Positions 33,392 through 41,505 of a stretch of 64,000 nt of DNA are shown here, piece after piece (positions within the stretch are counted from its first letter, which is position 1; the number at the start of each line of letters is the position of its first letter). The DNA comes from Streptomyces leeuwenhoekii. Its GTDB lineage: Bacteria; Actinomycetota; Actinomycetes; Streptomycetales; Streptomycetaceae. Under the pieces are notes generated by a model that had not been told where the DNA came from, did no database searches, and saw nothing but the letters and a program-made list of their open reading frames with translations. The stretch is from NCBI RefSeq assembly GCF_001013905.1, contig NZ_LN831790.1, positions 992,001-1,056,000 of the forward strand. The letters are read 5' to 3'. The translations under genes and the position numbers were made by a program.

Positions 33392-33676
33392 ATGGCCCCG
33401 TCAGCCCCGCCCGTCGGCCCCGCGGCGCCGGGCCGCGACGGAGTCCATGCCTACCCCGTCCGGTTCCCGCGTATCCACGGCGAGGGAACGGACGGAGGAA
33501 TGCCCCCGGCGCGCGGCCCGCGCCCCGCGCTCCTGGCGGGAAGAACCCCTCGGCGCGCCAACGGCGGCCCCGCCACCCGCCGCCCCGCCCGCTCCCCGGT
33601 CCGCACCGGCCGGTGCGGACCGCCCGCCGCTCCGCGCCGCCGACGTGAGCCCCTCACCGAACGGAGCCTGTCGTGA
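33392..33676 (+). CDS. Doubtful 94-residue ORF coupled to the aldolase gene
   Basis: An ATG with a GAGGAG site eight bases upstream opens a 94-codon frame whose TGA overlaps the GTG of the next gene (GTGA). That arrangement suggests translational coupling. Against it, the product is arginine/proline/alanine-rich with no pattern, and the next gene has its own GGAG site. It may be an untranslated leader that happens to be open. Listed because it fills a 345-base gap after a strong promoter. Confidence 0.3.
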   Translation: MAPSAPPVGPAAPGRDGVHAYPVRFPRIHGEGTDGGMPPARGPRPALLAGRTPRRANGGPATRRPARSPVRTGRCGPPAAPRRRREPLTERSLS

Positions 33677-34560
33677 GCATCAGCATCCCCGACCTCACCA
33701 CGGTCAGAGCCCGGTACCCGGAGGCGATCGCCGAAGCGGCCTGGCGCCGGGCGCGGCGCCCGCTGATCGGCGACGAGGGGCGCCTGATGATCGTGGCCGC
33801 GGACCATCCCGCGCGCGGCGCCCTCCGCGTCGGCGACCGGCGCCTGGCCATGGCCAACCGCACCGATCTGCTGGAGCGCCTGTGCACCGCGCTGTCGCGC
33901 CCCGGTGTCGACGGGGTGCTGGCCACCGCGGACGTCCTGGAGGACCTGCTGCTGCTCGGCGTCCTGGACGGCAAGGTCGTCATGGGCTCGATGAACCGCG
34001 GCGGCCTGGCGGGCGCCGCCTTCGAGATGGACGACCGCTTCACCGGCCACCGCGCCGAGGACATCGCCCGGCTCCGTTTCGACGCGGGCAAGCTGCTGCT
34101 GCGCATCGACTACGACGACCCCGGCTCGCTGGCCACCCTGGAGTCCGCCGCCCGCGCCGTCGACGCGATGGCCGCCCGCCGGCTGCCGGTGTTCGTCGAG
34201 CCCTTCCTGTGCCGCAGGATCGAGGGCCGGGTCCGCACCGACCTGTCCGCCGAGGCCGTCACCCGCTCCATCGCCATCGCCTCGGGCCTCGGCGGCACCT
34301 CCGCCTACACCTGGCTGAAGCTGCCGGTCACCCGCGACCCCGACGACATGGCGGAGGTCCTGGAGACCTCCACGCTGCCCGCCGTCCTGCTGGGCGGTGA
34401 CGTCGGCGGCGCGGACGGCGACCAGGAGGGCGCCTACGAGCGCTGGCGCAAGGCCCTGCGGCTGCCCACCGTACGCGGCCTGGTCGCCGGCCGCTCGCTG
34501 CTCTACCCGGCCGGAGGCACTGTGGAAGAGGCGGTCGACACGGCCGTCGGCCTGCTGTGA
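33673..34560 (+). CDS. Cgl0159-type (beta/alpha)8 aldolase of inositol catabolism
   Basis: A 295-residue TIM barrel related to class I aldolases. LMIVAADHPARGALRVGDRR is the signature start of the barrel; LLRIDYDDPGSLATLESAAR, LPVFVEPFLCRRIEGRVR and SAYTWLKLPVTRDPDDM give later strands, where the lysine of WLKLP is the likely Schiff-base residue. Proteins of this type sit in actinobacterial iol operons and are thought to cleave the 6-phospho-5-dehydro-2-deoxygluconate intermediate (IolJ role). GTG start with GGAG site. First recognised gene of the rightward operon. Confidence 0.82.
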   Translation: MSISIPDLTTVRARYPEAIAEAAWRRARRPLIGDEGRLMIVAADHPARGALRVGDRRLAMANRTDLLERLCTALSRPGVDGVLATADVLEDLLLLGVLDGKVVMGSMNRGGLAGAAFEMDDRFTGHRAEDIARLRFDAGKLLLRIDYDDPGSLATLESAARAVDAMAARRLPVFVEPFLCRRIEGRVRTDLSAEAVTRSIAIASGLGGTSAYTWLKLPVTRDPDDMAEVLETSTLPAVLLGGDVGGADGDQEGAYERWRKALRLPTVRGLVAGRSLLYPAGGTVEEAVDTAVGLL

Positions 34561-34610
34561 CCCCCCCCCCGCGCAGCGACGGACCAGCCCGCCGCGACCA
34601 GGAGGCACCG

Positions 34611-35510
34611 ATGACCAGCCCGTACCACCTTCCCGCCGGCCGGGCGGCCACCGGCCCGTACGCCGTGGACATCAGCCCCGAGACGGCCGGCTGGGGCTAC
34701 TGCGGCCTGCGCGTCCTGGACCTGCCGCCCGGCGGCACGCACACCTTCGCCACCGGCGAGAGCGAGTGGCTCGTCCTGCCGCTGAGCGGCGGCTGCACCG
34801 TCACCGCCTCCGACGACTTCGGCCATGACACCTTCGAACTCACCGGCCGCGCCGATGTGTTCAGCGCCGTCAGCGACTTCGCCTACGTCCCGCGCGACGC
34901 CCGCGCCACGATCGGCTCCCCCGGCGGCGGGCGGTTCGCGCTCGCCGGCGCCCGCTGCACCCGCCGCCTGCCCACCCGCTACGGCCCGGCCTCCCGGGTC
35001 CCCGTGGAGCTGCGCGGCACCGGCAACTGCTCCCGCCAGGTCAACAACTTCGGCGCGGCGGACGTCTTCGCCTGCGACCGGCTGATCGCGGTGGAGGTGA
35101 TCACCCCGGGCGGCAACTGGTCGTCGTTCCCGCCGCACAAGCACGACGAGCACCGGCCCGGCGAGGAGTCCGTCCTGGAGGAGATCTACTACTTCGAGTT
35201 CGCCGGCCACGAGGGCGTCCCCGGCCTCGGCTACCAGCGGGTGTCGCCGTCCGGGCGGGGCCGGGGCACGGACGTCCTGGCCGAGGTGCGCGCCGGGGAC
35301 GCCGTGCTGATACCCGACGGCTGGCACGGGCCGTCGATGGCGGTGCCCGGCCACGACATGTACTACCTCAACGTCATGGCGGGCCCGGACCCCGAGCGTG
35401 CCTGGCTGATCCGCGACCACCCCGACCACGCCTGGATCCGCGCCACCTGGCCGGACCTGCCGGTCGACCCCCGCCTGCCCCTCTACACCGCACCCGAGAG
35501 GCCCGCATGA
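34611..35510 (+). CDS. iolB: 5-Deoxy-glucuronate isomerase
   Basis: A 299-residue bicupin. The metal site in the second cupin is clear: GGNWSSFPPHKHDEHRPGEE (HKHDE) followed by EEIYYFEF, and VLIPDGWHGPSMAVPGHDMY closes the barrel; these match IolB of Bacillus and Streptomyces. The enzyme isomerises 5-deoxy-D-glucuronate to 5-dehydro-2-deoxy-gluconate in myo-inositol degradation. It starts at the ATG at 34611 after CAGGAGG. Its last codons overlap the iolD start (ATGA), so the two are translationally coupled. Confidence 0.95.
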   Translation: MTSPYHLPAGRAATGPYAVDISPETAGWGYCGLRVLDLPPGGTHTFATGESEWLVLPLSGGCTVTASDDFGHDTFELTGRADVFSAVSDFAYVPRDARATIGSPGGGRFALAGARCTRRLPTRYGPASRVPVELRGTGNCSRQVNNFGAADVFACDRLIAVEVITPGGNWSSFPPHKHDEHRPGEESVLEEIYYFEFAGHEGVPGLGYQRVSPSGRGRGTDVLAEVRAGDAVLIPDGWHGPSMAVPGHDMYYLNVMAGPDPERAWLIRDHPDHAWIRATWPDLPVDPRLPLYTAPERPA

Positions 35511-37378
35511 GCGCTCCCACCCGCCGACTGACCACCGCCCAGGCCCTGGTGCGGTTCCTGTCCGCCCAGTACACCGAGCGGGACGGCGTACGCCACCGCC
35601 AGATCGCCGGCGTCTGGGGCATCTTCGGCCACGGCAACGTGGCCGGGATCGGGCAGGCGCTCGTCGAGCACGGCGAGGCGATGCCGTACCACCAGGGCCG
35701 CAACGAGCAGGCGATGGTGCACGCGGCCGTCGGCCACGCCCGCCACCTCGACCGCCTGTCCGCGCAGGCCGTGACGACGTCCATCGGCCCGGGCGCCACC
35801 AACCTCGTCACCGGCGCCGCCCTCGCCACCATCAACCGGCTGCCGGTCCTGCTGCTGCCCGGCGACGCCTTCGCCGCCCGCCCCTGCGATCCGCTGCTCC
35901 AGCAGCTCGAGCACCCGACCGAGGCGGACGTGTCGGTCAACGACACCCTGCGCCCGGTCTCCCGCTTCTTCGACCGGATCACCCGTCCCGAGGCCCTGAT
36001 CCCCGCCGCGCTGAACGCCATGCGGGTGCTCGCCGACCCCGCGGAGACCGGCGCCGTCACCCTCGCACTCCCCCAGGACGTGCAGACCGAGGCGTACGAC
36101 TGGCCGGAGCGGTTCTTCGCCGAGCGCGTCTGGCCGGTCCGGCGGCCCGCGCCCGACCCGGCGGAGCTGGCCGGGGCCGTGCGGGCGGTCCGGGCCGCGC
36201 GGCGCCCGCTGATCGTCGCGGGCGGCGGTGTCCACCACAGCCGGGCCGAGGACGCGTTGAAGGCGCTGGCCGACGCCACCGGCATCCCGGTCGCCGTCAC
36301 CCAGGCCGGCAAGGGCGCGCTGCGCCACGACCACCCCGCCGACCTCGGCGGCATCGGGCACACCGGCACCGCCGTCAGCGACGACCTGGCCCGCACCGCG
36401 GACCTGGTGATCGGCGTCGGCACCCGCTTCACCGACTTCACCACCGCCTCCGGCACCCTCTTCCAGCACCCGGAGGTCCGCTTCCTCAACCTCAACATCA
36501 CCGCCTTCGACGCCCACAAGCTCGCCGCGCGCACCCTGGTCTGCGACGCGCGGGCGGGGCTCACGGCGCTGGCCGGCGCGCTCGCCGGCCACCGGGTGGA
36601 GCCGTCCTACGAGGCCGAGTACCGCGCCGGCAAGGAACGCTGGGAGCGGGTGGTCGAGGCCGCCTTCCACGCCGCCGACGACACCGCCGTGCCGACGCAG
36701 ACCCAGGTGCTGGGCGCGCTGGACGCGGTCGTGGGCGAGGAGGACGTGGTGATCAACGCGGCCGGTTCGCTCCCCGGCGACCTGCACAAGCTGTGGCGGG
36801 CCCGGTCCCGGCGCCAGTACCACCTGGAGTACGGCTACTCCTGCATGGGCTACGAGATCCCGGCCGCGCTCGGCGTCCAGCAGGCCGCCCCCGGCACGCC
36901 CGTGTGGGCGCTGGTGGGCGACGGCACCTACCTGATGATGCCGACGGAGATCGTCACCGCCGTGCAGGAGAACCTGCCGGTGAAACTGGTCCTGGTCCAG
37001 AACCACGGCTACGCCTCCATCGGCGGCCTGTCGGAGGCGGTCGGCGCGGAGCGGTTCGGCACGGCCTACCGCCACCGCGCCGCCGACGGCACCTTCACCG
37101 GCCCCCCGCTCCCCGTCGACCTCGCCGCCAACGCCGCCAGCCTCGGCATGGAGGTGCTGCGCGCCAAGACCGTGCGGGAGCTGCGCGAGGCACTGGCCGC
37201 GGCGCGCGCCGCCGACCGTCCCACCTGCGTCTACGTGGAGACCGACCCCGCGCCGACCGCTCCCGGGGCGCAGGCGTGGTGGGACGTGCCGGTCGCCGAG
37301 GTGTCCGGCCGGGAAGCCGCCGCGGCCGCGCGCGCACGCTACGAGGAGCAGGCCGCCACCCGCCGCCGCCATCTGTGA
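35507..37378 (+). CDS. iolD: 3D-(3,5/4)-trihydroxycyclohexane-1,2-dione hydrolase (ThDP-dependent)
   Basis: A 623-residue thiamine-diphosphate enzyme with the usual three domains. The catalytic glutamate is Glu67 in YHQGRNEQAMVHAAVGHA. The central domain includes RRPLIVAGGGVHHSRAEDAL. The ThDP/Mg motif is WALVGDGTYLMMPTEIVTAV ending QNHGYAS (GDG...N). It hydrolytically opens the trihydroxycyclohexanedione ring to 5-deoxy-glucuronate, substrate of the coupled IolB. Length fits IolD (about 620-640). Genes iolC, iolA and a clear iolG are not in the window, so the pathway is split. Confidence 0.95.
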   Translation: MSAPTRRLTTAQALVRFLSAQYTERDGVRHRQIAGVWGIFGHGNVAGIGQALVEHGEAMPYHQGRNEQAMVHAAVGHARHLDRLSAQAVTTSIGPGATNLVTGAALATINRLPVLLLPGDAFAARPCDPLLQQLEHPTEADVSVNDTLRPVSRFFDRITRPEALIPAALNAMRVLADPAETGAVTLALPQDVQTEAYDWPERFFAERVWPVRRPAPDPAELAGAVRAVRAARRPLIVAGGGVHHSRAEDALKALADATGIPVAVTQAGKGALRHDHPADLGGIGHTGTAVSDDLARTADLVIGVGTRFTDFTTASGTLFQHPEVRFLNLNITAFDAHKLAARTLVCDARAGLTALAGALAGHRVEPSYEAEYRAGKERWERVVEAAFHAADDTAVPTQTQVLGALDAVVGEEDVVINAAGSLPGDLHKLWRARSRRQYHLEYGYSCMGYEIPAALGVQQAAPGTPVWALVGDGTYLMMPTEIVTAVQENLPVKLVLVQNHGYASIGGLSEAVGAERFGTAYRHRAADGTFTGPPLPVDLAANAASLGMEVLRAKTVRELREALAAARAADRPTCVYVETDPAPTAPGAQAWWDVPVAEVSGREAAAAARARYEEQAATRRRHL

Positions 37379-37406
37379 GCGGCCTCCCACCCGCCGGCCT
37401 GCCCGG

Positions 37407-38303
37407 TCAGCGCACCCGGCTCCCGGCCTCCGGCGTGGTGCGCGGCGACACCGCGGCGCGCGCGAACTCCAGGGTCGCGGCGAAGACGCGCGCCACGTCC
37501 TCCTCGGCCGCCCCGATCCAGAGGTGGTCGGCCCCGGGGACGGGACGGAAGTCCGCCTCGGCGCCCGCCGCCCGGAGCGCCGCGGCCAGGGCCCGGCCCT
37601 GGGTGACGGGTATGACCGTGTCCCGCGTGCCGTGCAGGATCAGGAAGGGCGGCGCGTCGGCGGTGACGCGGGCGACGGGGCTGGCGGCCCGGGCCCGCTC
37701 GGGGGCGTCGGCGGCCGGGGCCCCGATCAGCGCCGCCTCCGGGGTGCGCGGCGGCGCGGCGGTGAGGTCGGCGGCGCCGTACCAGACGACGCAGCCGCTC
37801 ACCGCCGGGCCCGCGGTGAGGGCGAGCAGGGCGGCGAGGTGCCCGCCCGCCGACTCGCCCCAGGTGACCACGCGGTCGGCGGCCAAGCCCAGTTCGGCGG
37901 CGCGGACGCGCAGCCAGCCCAGCATCTCGGTGAGGTCGTCCAGCGGGGCGGGGAAGACGGCCTCACCGCTGAGCCGGTAGTCGGGGCAGACGACGGCGAA
38001 CCCGGCCCGGGCCAGGCGGGCGAAGGGCCCCGGGCGCCAGGCGCGCAGGCGTGGTCCCGCGTCGTCGCGCAGCCCGGTGCGCCAGGCACCGCCGTGGACG
38101 AAGACGAGCACGGGCAGCGGGCCGCCGGCCGGCTCCTCGGGCAGCCACAGGTCGAGCTCCAGGGGACGGCTGCCGTCGCGGACGGCGTAGGGGACGGCCC
38201 GCAGCAGCCGTATCCCCTCGGCGGGGCGGGCGGCGGGCGGCAGCGGAAGGACCGCGGGGTCGGGCGGGGCGAGGAACGCGGCGAGGTCGGGGTGCGGGGG
38301 CAC
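37407..38303 (-). CDS. Alpha/beta hydrolase, HSL/esterase-lipase type
   Basis: A 298-residue cytosolic esterase. LPVLVFVHGGAWRTGLRDDA is the oxyanion-hole HGG motif, RVVTWGESAGGHLAALLALT the GxSxG nucleophile, FLILHGTRDTVIPVTQGRAL the acid and VPGADHLWIGAAEED the histidine. All four elements are intact. It is transcribed leftward after the amidohydrolase gene with a 71-base gap, and both lie behind the quercetinase gene. An aryl-ester or depside hydrolase for the quercetinase product is plausible but not shown by sequence. Confidence 0.87.
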   Translation of the reverse strand: MPPHPDLAAFLAPPDPAVLPLPPAARPAEGIRLLRAVPYAVRDGSRPLELDLWLPEEPAGGPLPVLVFVHGGAWRTGLRDDAGPRLRAWRPGPFARLARAGFAVVCPDYRLSGEAVFPAPLDDLTEMLGWLRVRAAELGLAADRVVTWGESAGGHLAALLALTAGPAVSGCVVWYGAADLTAAPPRTPEAALIGAPAADAPERARAASPVARVTADAPPFLILHGTRDTVIPVTQGRALAAALRAAGAEADFRPVPGADHLWIGAAEEDVARVFAATLEFARAAVSPRTTPEAGSRVR

Positions 38304-38374
38304 GAAGGCTCCTCGGGAGTCGGGGGCGCGGATCGGGGCTCGGGGTTCCGGGCTCGGGGTTCCGGGGCCGGGGC

Positions 38375-39349
38375 TCAGCGGGCGAGGCGGCGGGGCAGCA
38401 GCCGGCGGGCGTTGGCCGTGGTCAGGGACTGCCAGCTCGCGCCCTCCACCGGGACGGGGGCGGCGGTGACGGAGGCGATGTGGGCGTCGACACCGTGCTC
38501 CGGGGTCCAGCAGTAGTCGCTGCCGTACAGCAGCCGCTCGGGGCCGACGAGACCGAGCAGGGCGGGCACCTGACGCGGGAAGGCGGGGCCGGCCATGTCG
38601 TAGTGCAGGCGGCGCAGTTGCTCCACCGCGTCGGGGGCGGTGGCTCCCTCCTGGGCCAGGAAGAGCTTCATGAAGCCGTTGAGGCGGTCGGCGAGCACCG
38701 GCAGGGCGCCGCCGCAGTGCGGGACGATGACCTCCAGGCCCGGATGGCGTTCGAGGGTGCCCGCCATGAGCAGGTCGGTGACGGTGCGGGCGGTGTCGAA
38801 GACGAACTCGACCATCGGGCGCGGCCGTCCGAGGGCCGACCGCTCCCAGCAGACGGGCGAGGTCGGGTGCAGGAAGACCACGGCGCGGCGGCGGCCGAGT
38901 TCGGCGAGGACGGGCTCCAGGCGCTCGTCGCCCAGGTACACGCCGTGGGTGTTGGTCTCCAGCACCACGCCGTCCGCGCCCAGTTCGTCGAAGGCGTACG
39001 CGATCTCCGTCAGGGCGCCGTCCACGTCGGGCAGCGGGAGCGAGGCGAAGAAGCCGAAGCGGCCGGGGTGGTCGGCGGCGACGCGGGCGGCGTCCTCGTT
39101 CACCTCGCGGGCCAGGCGCCGGGCCGCGGCGTCGTCGCCGAAGTGCACGCCGGGCGAGGAGACGGACAGGAACGAGGTGCCGATGCCGTTGCGGTCCATC
39201 AGCTCCAGATGGGCCGCGGCGGACCAGCCGGGCCAGGCCGGCATGCCGTCCGGCAGCTCATGGCCGGCGGCCCGCGCCTGCCGGACGTAGGAGTCGGTGA
39301 CGAAGTGGGCGTGGACGTCGACGAAGCCGGGGGTCTCGGGCACGGTCAT
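38375..39349 (-). CDS. Amidohydrolase-2 family protein (ACMSD/resorcylate-decarboxylase-like)
   Basis: A 324-residue TIM-barrel metalloenzyme. The HxH metal pair is GFVDVHAHFV (His13, His15); further ligands are the His of EVIVPHCGGALPVLADRLN and the Asp of RLLYGSDYCWTPE. LHYDMAGPAFPRQVPALLGL is the usual pre-SD segment of the decarboxylase subgroup. Members decarboxylate aromatic or muconate carboxylic acids (ACMSD, gamma-resorcylate and methylsalicylate decarboxylases). Beside a quercetinase the likely substrate is a trihydroxybenzoate, inferred from context only. LigI-type lactonases are an alternative in the same superfamily. Confidence 0.83.
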   Translation of the reverse strand: MTVPETPGFVDVHAHFVTDSYVRQARAAGHELPDGMPAWPGWSAAAHLELMDRNGIGTSFLSVSSPGVHFGDDAAARRLAREVNEDAARVAADHPGRFGFFASLPLPDVDGALTEIAYAFDELGADGVVLETNTHGVYLGDERLEPVLAELGRRRAVVFLHPTSPVCWERSALGRPRPMVEFVFDTARTVTDLLMAGTLERHPGLEVIVPHCGGALPVLADRLNGFMKLFLAQEGATAPDAVEQLRRLHYDMAGPAFPRQVPALLGLVGPERLLYGSDYCWTPEHGVDAHIASVTAAPVPVEGASWQSLTTANARRLLPRRLAR

Positions 39350-39433
39350 GGGGTTCCTTCCTCGGGGGGCGTGGGGTCCGCGTCGGTGGCCGGGCGACGG
39401 CCCGGCCGGGCGGCCGGGTGGCGGCGCGCCGGT

Positions 39434-39459
39434 GGGGGCCCTGCCAGGGCAGGGCCCCC
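39434..39459 (-). terminator. GC hairpin downstream of the quercetinase gene
   Basis: GGGGGCCCTGCC (39434-39445) and GGCAGGGCCCCC (39448-39459) pair perfectly. It sits 17 bases after the queD stop and may separate queD from the amidohydrolase gene or attenuate read-through. Confidence 0.65.
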
Positions 39460-39475
39460 GGGGGACGGCACCGGA

Positions 39476-40030
39476 TCAGCTCTGCGTGCGCCACTGGTGG
39501 TCGGGCAGGAAGGTCACGTCGTACTGCTGCGGCACGGTGGCGAACTTCTGCGGCGCGGGCACGTACGGCTGCCGCGGCAGGCCGAGCTCCTCGGTGGCGG
39601 TGCCGAGGGTCTCGAAGAACCGCTCGAAGGTGCCGCCGGGACCGGCGGCGACGCCGACGACCTGGCTGTGGTGGCGCTCGATGCGGTAGGCGTGCGGGCA
39701 GTTCTTCGGTACGAAGCCGAAGTCGCCGGAGGTCAGCAGCTTCTCCTGCTGCTCGCCCTCCAGGTCCTCCACGAACAGCCGGACGGCGCCCTGGGTGACG
39801 TAGAAGACCTCGTACGTGTTCGGGTGGGAATGGGCGGGGATGATGTTGCCCTTGGGGCCCTCGACGGTGAAGAAGTTGAAGCTGTTCTCGGTCTGCGGGC
39901 CGCCCGCGTAGACGGTCACCAGGTCGGTGAAGAGGTGGGCGCGGTCTCCCATCCCCTTGTCGATGAAGTACGGCTTGCCAGGTTCGGCGGGGATGTGGGA
40001 GTGGGGGCGCCGGGCGAATTCGATGGTCAT
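39476..40030 (-). CDS. queD: Quercetin 2,4-dioxygenase-like monocupin
   Basis: A 184-residue single cupin, the size of Streptomyces quercetinase. Metal ligands are His67, His69 and Glu74 in IIPAHSHPNTYEVFYVTQG and His113 in GDFGFVPKNCPHAYRIE, the three-His-one-Glu set of nickel/cobalt quercetinases. Known enzymes of this type oxidatively open the heterocyclic ring of flavonols, releasing CO and a depside. The N-terminal RPHSHIPAEPGKPYFIDKGM also fits that family. The gene is divergent from a MarR gene across two 15-bp palindromes, indicating substrate-induced expression. A related cupin with another substrate cannot be excluded. Confidence 0.8.
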   Translation of the reverse strand: MTIEFARRPHSHIPAEPGKPYFIDKGMGDRAHLFTDLVTVYAGGPQTENSFNFFTVEGPKGNIIPAHSHPNTYEVFYVTQGAVRLFVEDLEGEQQEKLLTSGDFGFVPKNCPHAYRIERHHSQVVGVAAGPGGTFERFFETLGTATEELGLPRQPYVPAPQKFATVPQQYDVTFLPDHQWRTQS

Positions 40031-40054
40031 GGGGGGCCTCCGACGGATCGCGAT

Positions 40055-40095
40055 GTCAGGTAGCCTGACTTTTGATGGTTGTCAGGCTACCTGAC
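40055..40095. promoter_or_regulatory. Two 15-bp palindromes forming a larger inverted repeat (MarR operator)
   Basis: GTCAGGTAGCCTGAC (40055-40069) and GTCAGGCTACCTGAC (40081-40095) are exact inverted copies around an 11-bp AT-rich spacer, and each arm is itself GTCAGG-N3-CCTGAC. The array lies just upstream of queD and 94 bp before marR. Two MarR dimers could bind side by side, one helical face apart (26 bp between centres). Confidence 0.8.
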
Positions 40096-40188
40096 GATCA
40101 AGGGAAGGCAACCCCCTCGGCCGGAACCGGAGCCGACGGGCCGGTCAGGAGCCCGCCCGTATGCTCGTGACCCGAGGAACGAGGAGCC

Positions 40189-40632
40189 ATGACCGAACCC
40201 GCATCCAACCTGCCCCTGCTGCTGGCCGGCGCCAAGCGCTGGTTCGACGACGCGCTGACGGCCAGCATGCGGGCGGCCGGCGAGCAGCCGCTGACCAGCG
40301 CCCAGGGCCAGGTCTTCGCCTTTGTGGACCCGGAGGGCACCACGGTCGCCGAGCTGGCGCGCCGCCTCGGCGTCACCCGGCAGACGGCGCACCAGGCCGT
40401 GCACGGCCTGCTCACCCTCGGCCTGCTGGAGCAGGTCCCGGACCCCGCCTCGGCCCGCAACCGCCTGATACGCATCACGGCGGAGGGCGCCCGGGTCCAC
40501 CGCCGCGCCCAGGCCACCCTCACCGTCATCGAGGGCGCCCTCGCCGACCGCATCGGCAAGGAGGCCGCCGCCGCCCTGCGCCACGCGCTGACGCTGCCGC
40601 GCGGGGAGCCGCCGGTGGTGGAGGCCCCCTGA
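40189..40632 (+). CDS. MarR family regulator, divergent from queD
   Basis: A 147-residue winged-helix regulator. The HTH spans residues about 35-80 (PLTSAQGQVFAFVDPEGTTV, AELARRLGVTRQTAHQAVHG, LLTLGLLEQV), followed by the wing ASARNRLIRITAEG. A GAGGAG site precedes the ATG. MarR proteins often sense phenolics; the double palindrome between it and queD is the likely operator, so flavonols or their products are candidate ligands. The wing lacks the usual DRR triplet (reads SARNR), so the call rests on overall layout. Confidence 0.85.
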   Translation: MTEPASNLPLLLAGAKRWFDDALTASMRAAGEQPLTSAQGQVFAFVDPEGTTVAELARRLGVTRQTAHQAVHGLLTLGLLEQVPDPASARNRLIRITAEGARVHRRAQATLTVIEGALADRIGKEAAAALRHALTLPRGEPPVVEAP

Positions 40633-40689
40633 GCGGGCCGCACCTGCCGCGCCCGCCGGACGGCCGCCCGCGCGGCGTGACCGCTCGAT

Positions 40690-41503
40690 GGTGCCGCTGA
40701 CGACGAAGTGCGCCCTGGCGCACCTCATCGTGCCCGACAGGCGGCGCTGCGCCGGGGTGAACAGCGGCTCGGCCGCCGGGTCCTCGAAGAGGTACGGGAG
40801 GTCGCCCGCGTGGAAGGCGCCGAAGTCGAACGCGCCCGGCAGCGGCAGGAACACGGGCGCGTCGCGGTCGGCGAACTCGTACGCGTACACCGGGACGTAT
40901 CGCGCGAGGGCGTCGTCGGGTATCCCGGCATGTCCGGGCCCATGGCGCGGGCCGGCATGTCCGTCATGGCCTCGCCGCTGGCCATGACGCCCCGGTGGAA
41001 CAGGCCCTTGGACGCGGGTGACGTCAGGTGCGCGGCGATGGCGGACGCGCCGAAGGAGACCCCGGCGACGGTGACGTTGCCGGGGTCGCCGCGAAGGCCC
41101 TCGCGTTCTTGCGCACCCAGGACAGGGCGGCCCACTGGCCCTGCAAACCGAAGGTGCCGGCCCCGTCGAGGCCCGGCAGGGCCAGGCCGTCGAAGGCGCC
41201 GAGACGGTAGTTGGGGGTGACCACCACCAGGTCCCGGCCGGCCAGGCGGCGCCCGTCGAAGAGGGAGCCGCCGCCCACGGCGCCGTCCCCGTGGATCCAC
41301 ACGAGCACGGGCAGACCCCGCCGCCGGTCCGCGACCGGCGGGGCCGTGACGTTCAGGACCGGGCAGTTCTCCTCCGTGCTGGAGATCGGCGCGTACGGGG
41401 AGGGCACCTGCGGGCACAGCGGCCCCGGCTCGGTGGCGTCCCTGACCCCCTTCCGTCCGGCCGGGCACGGGGGGCGCGGCATGTCCCTGTGTCCGAACGG
41501 CAC
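40690..41503 (-). pseudogene. Type-B carboxylesterase, frameshifted and internally deleted
   Basis: Three minus-strand frames assemble into one carboxylesterase. The N-terminal frame has LPVLVWIHGDGAVGGGSLFD (oxyanion hole) and LVVVTPNYRLGAFDGLALPG. After a frame change near 41,090 comes GDPGNVTVAGVSFGASAIAA with the nucleophile GxSxG, to GVMASGEAMTDMP. After another break near 40,910 comes VYAYEFADRDAPVFLPLPGA and GDLPYLFEDPAAEPLFTPAQ from the C-terminal third. The segment between the last two parts (acidic residue region) is missing. The total is about 270 codons against about 500 normally. It probably acted with queD's neighbours once, or is an unrelated relic. Confidence 0.75.
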
Positions 41504-41505
41504 GC

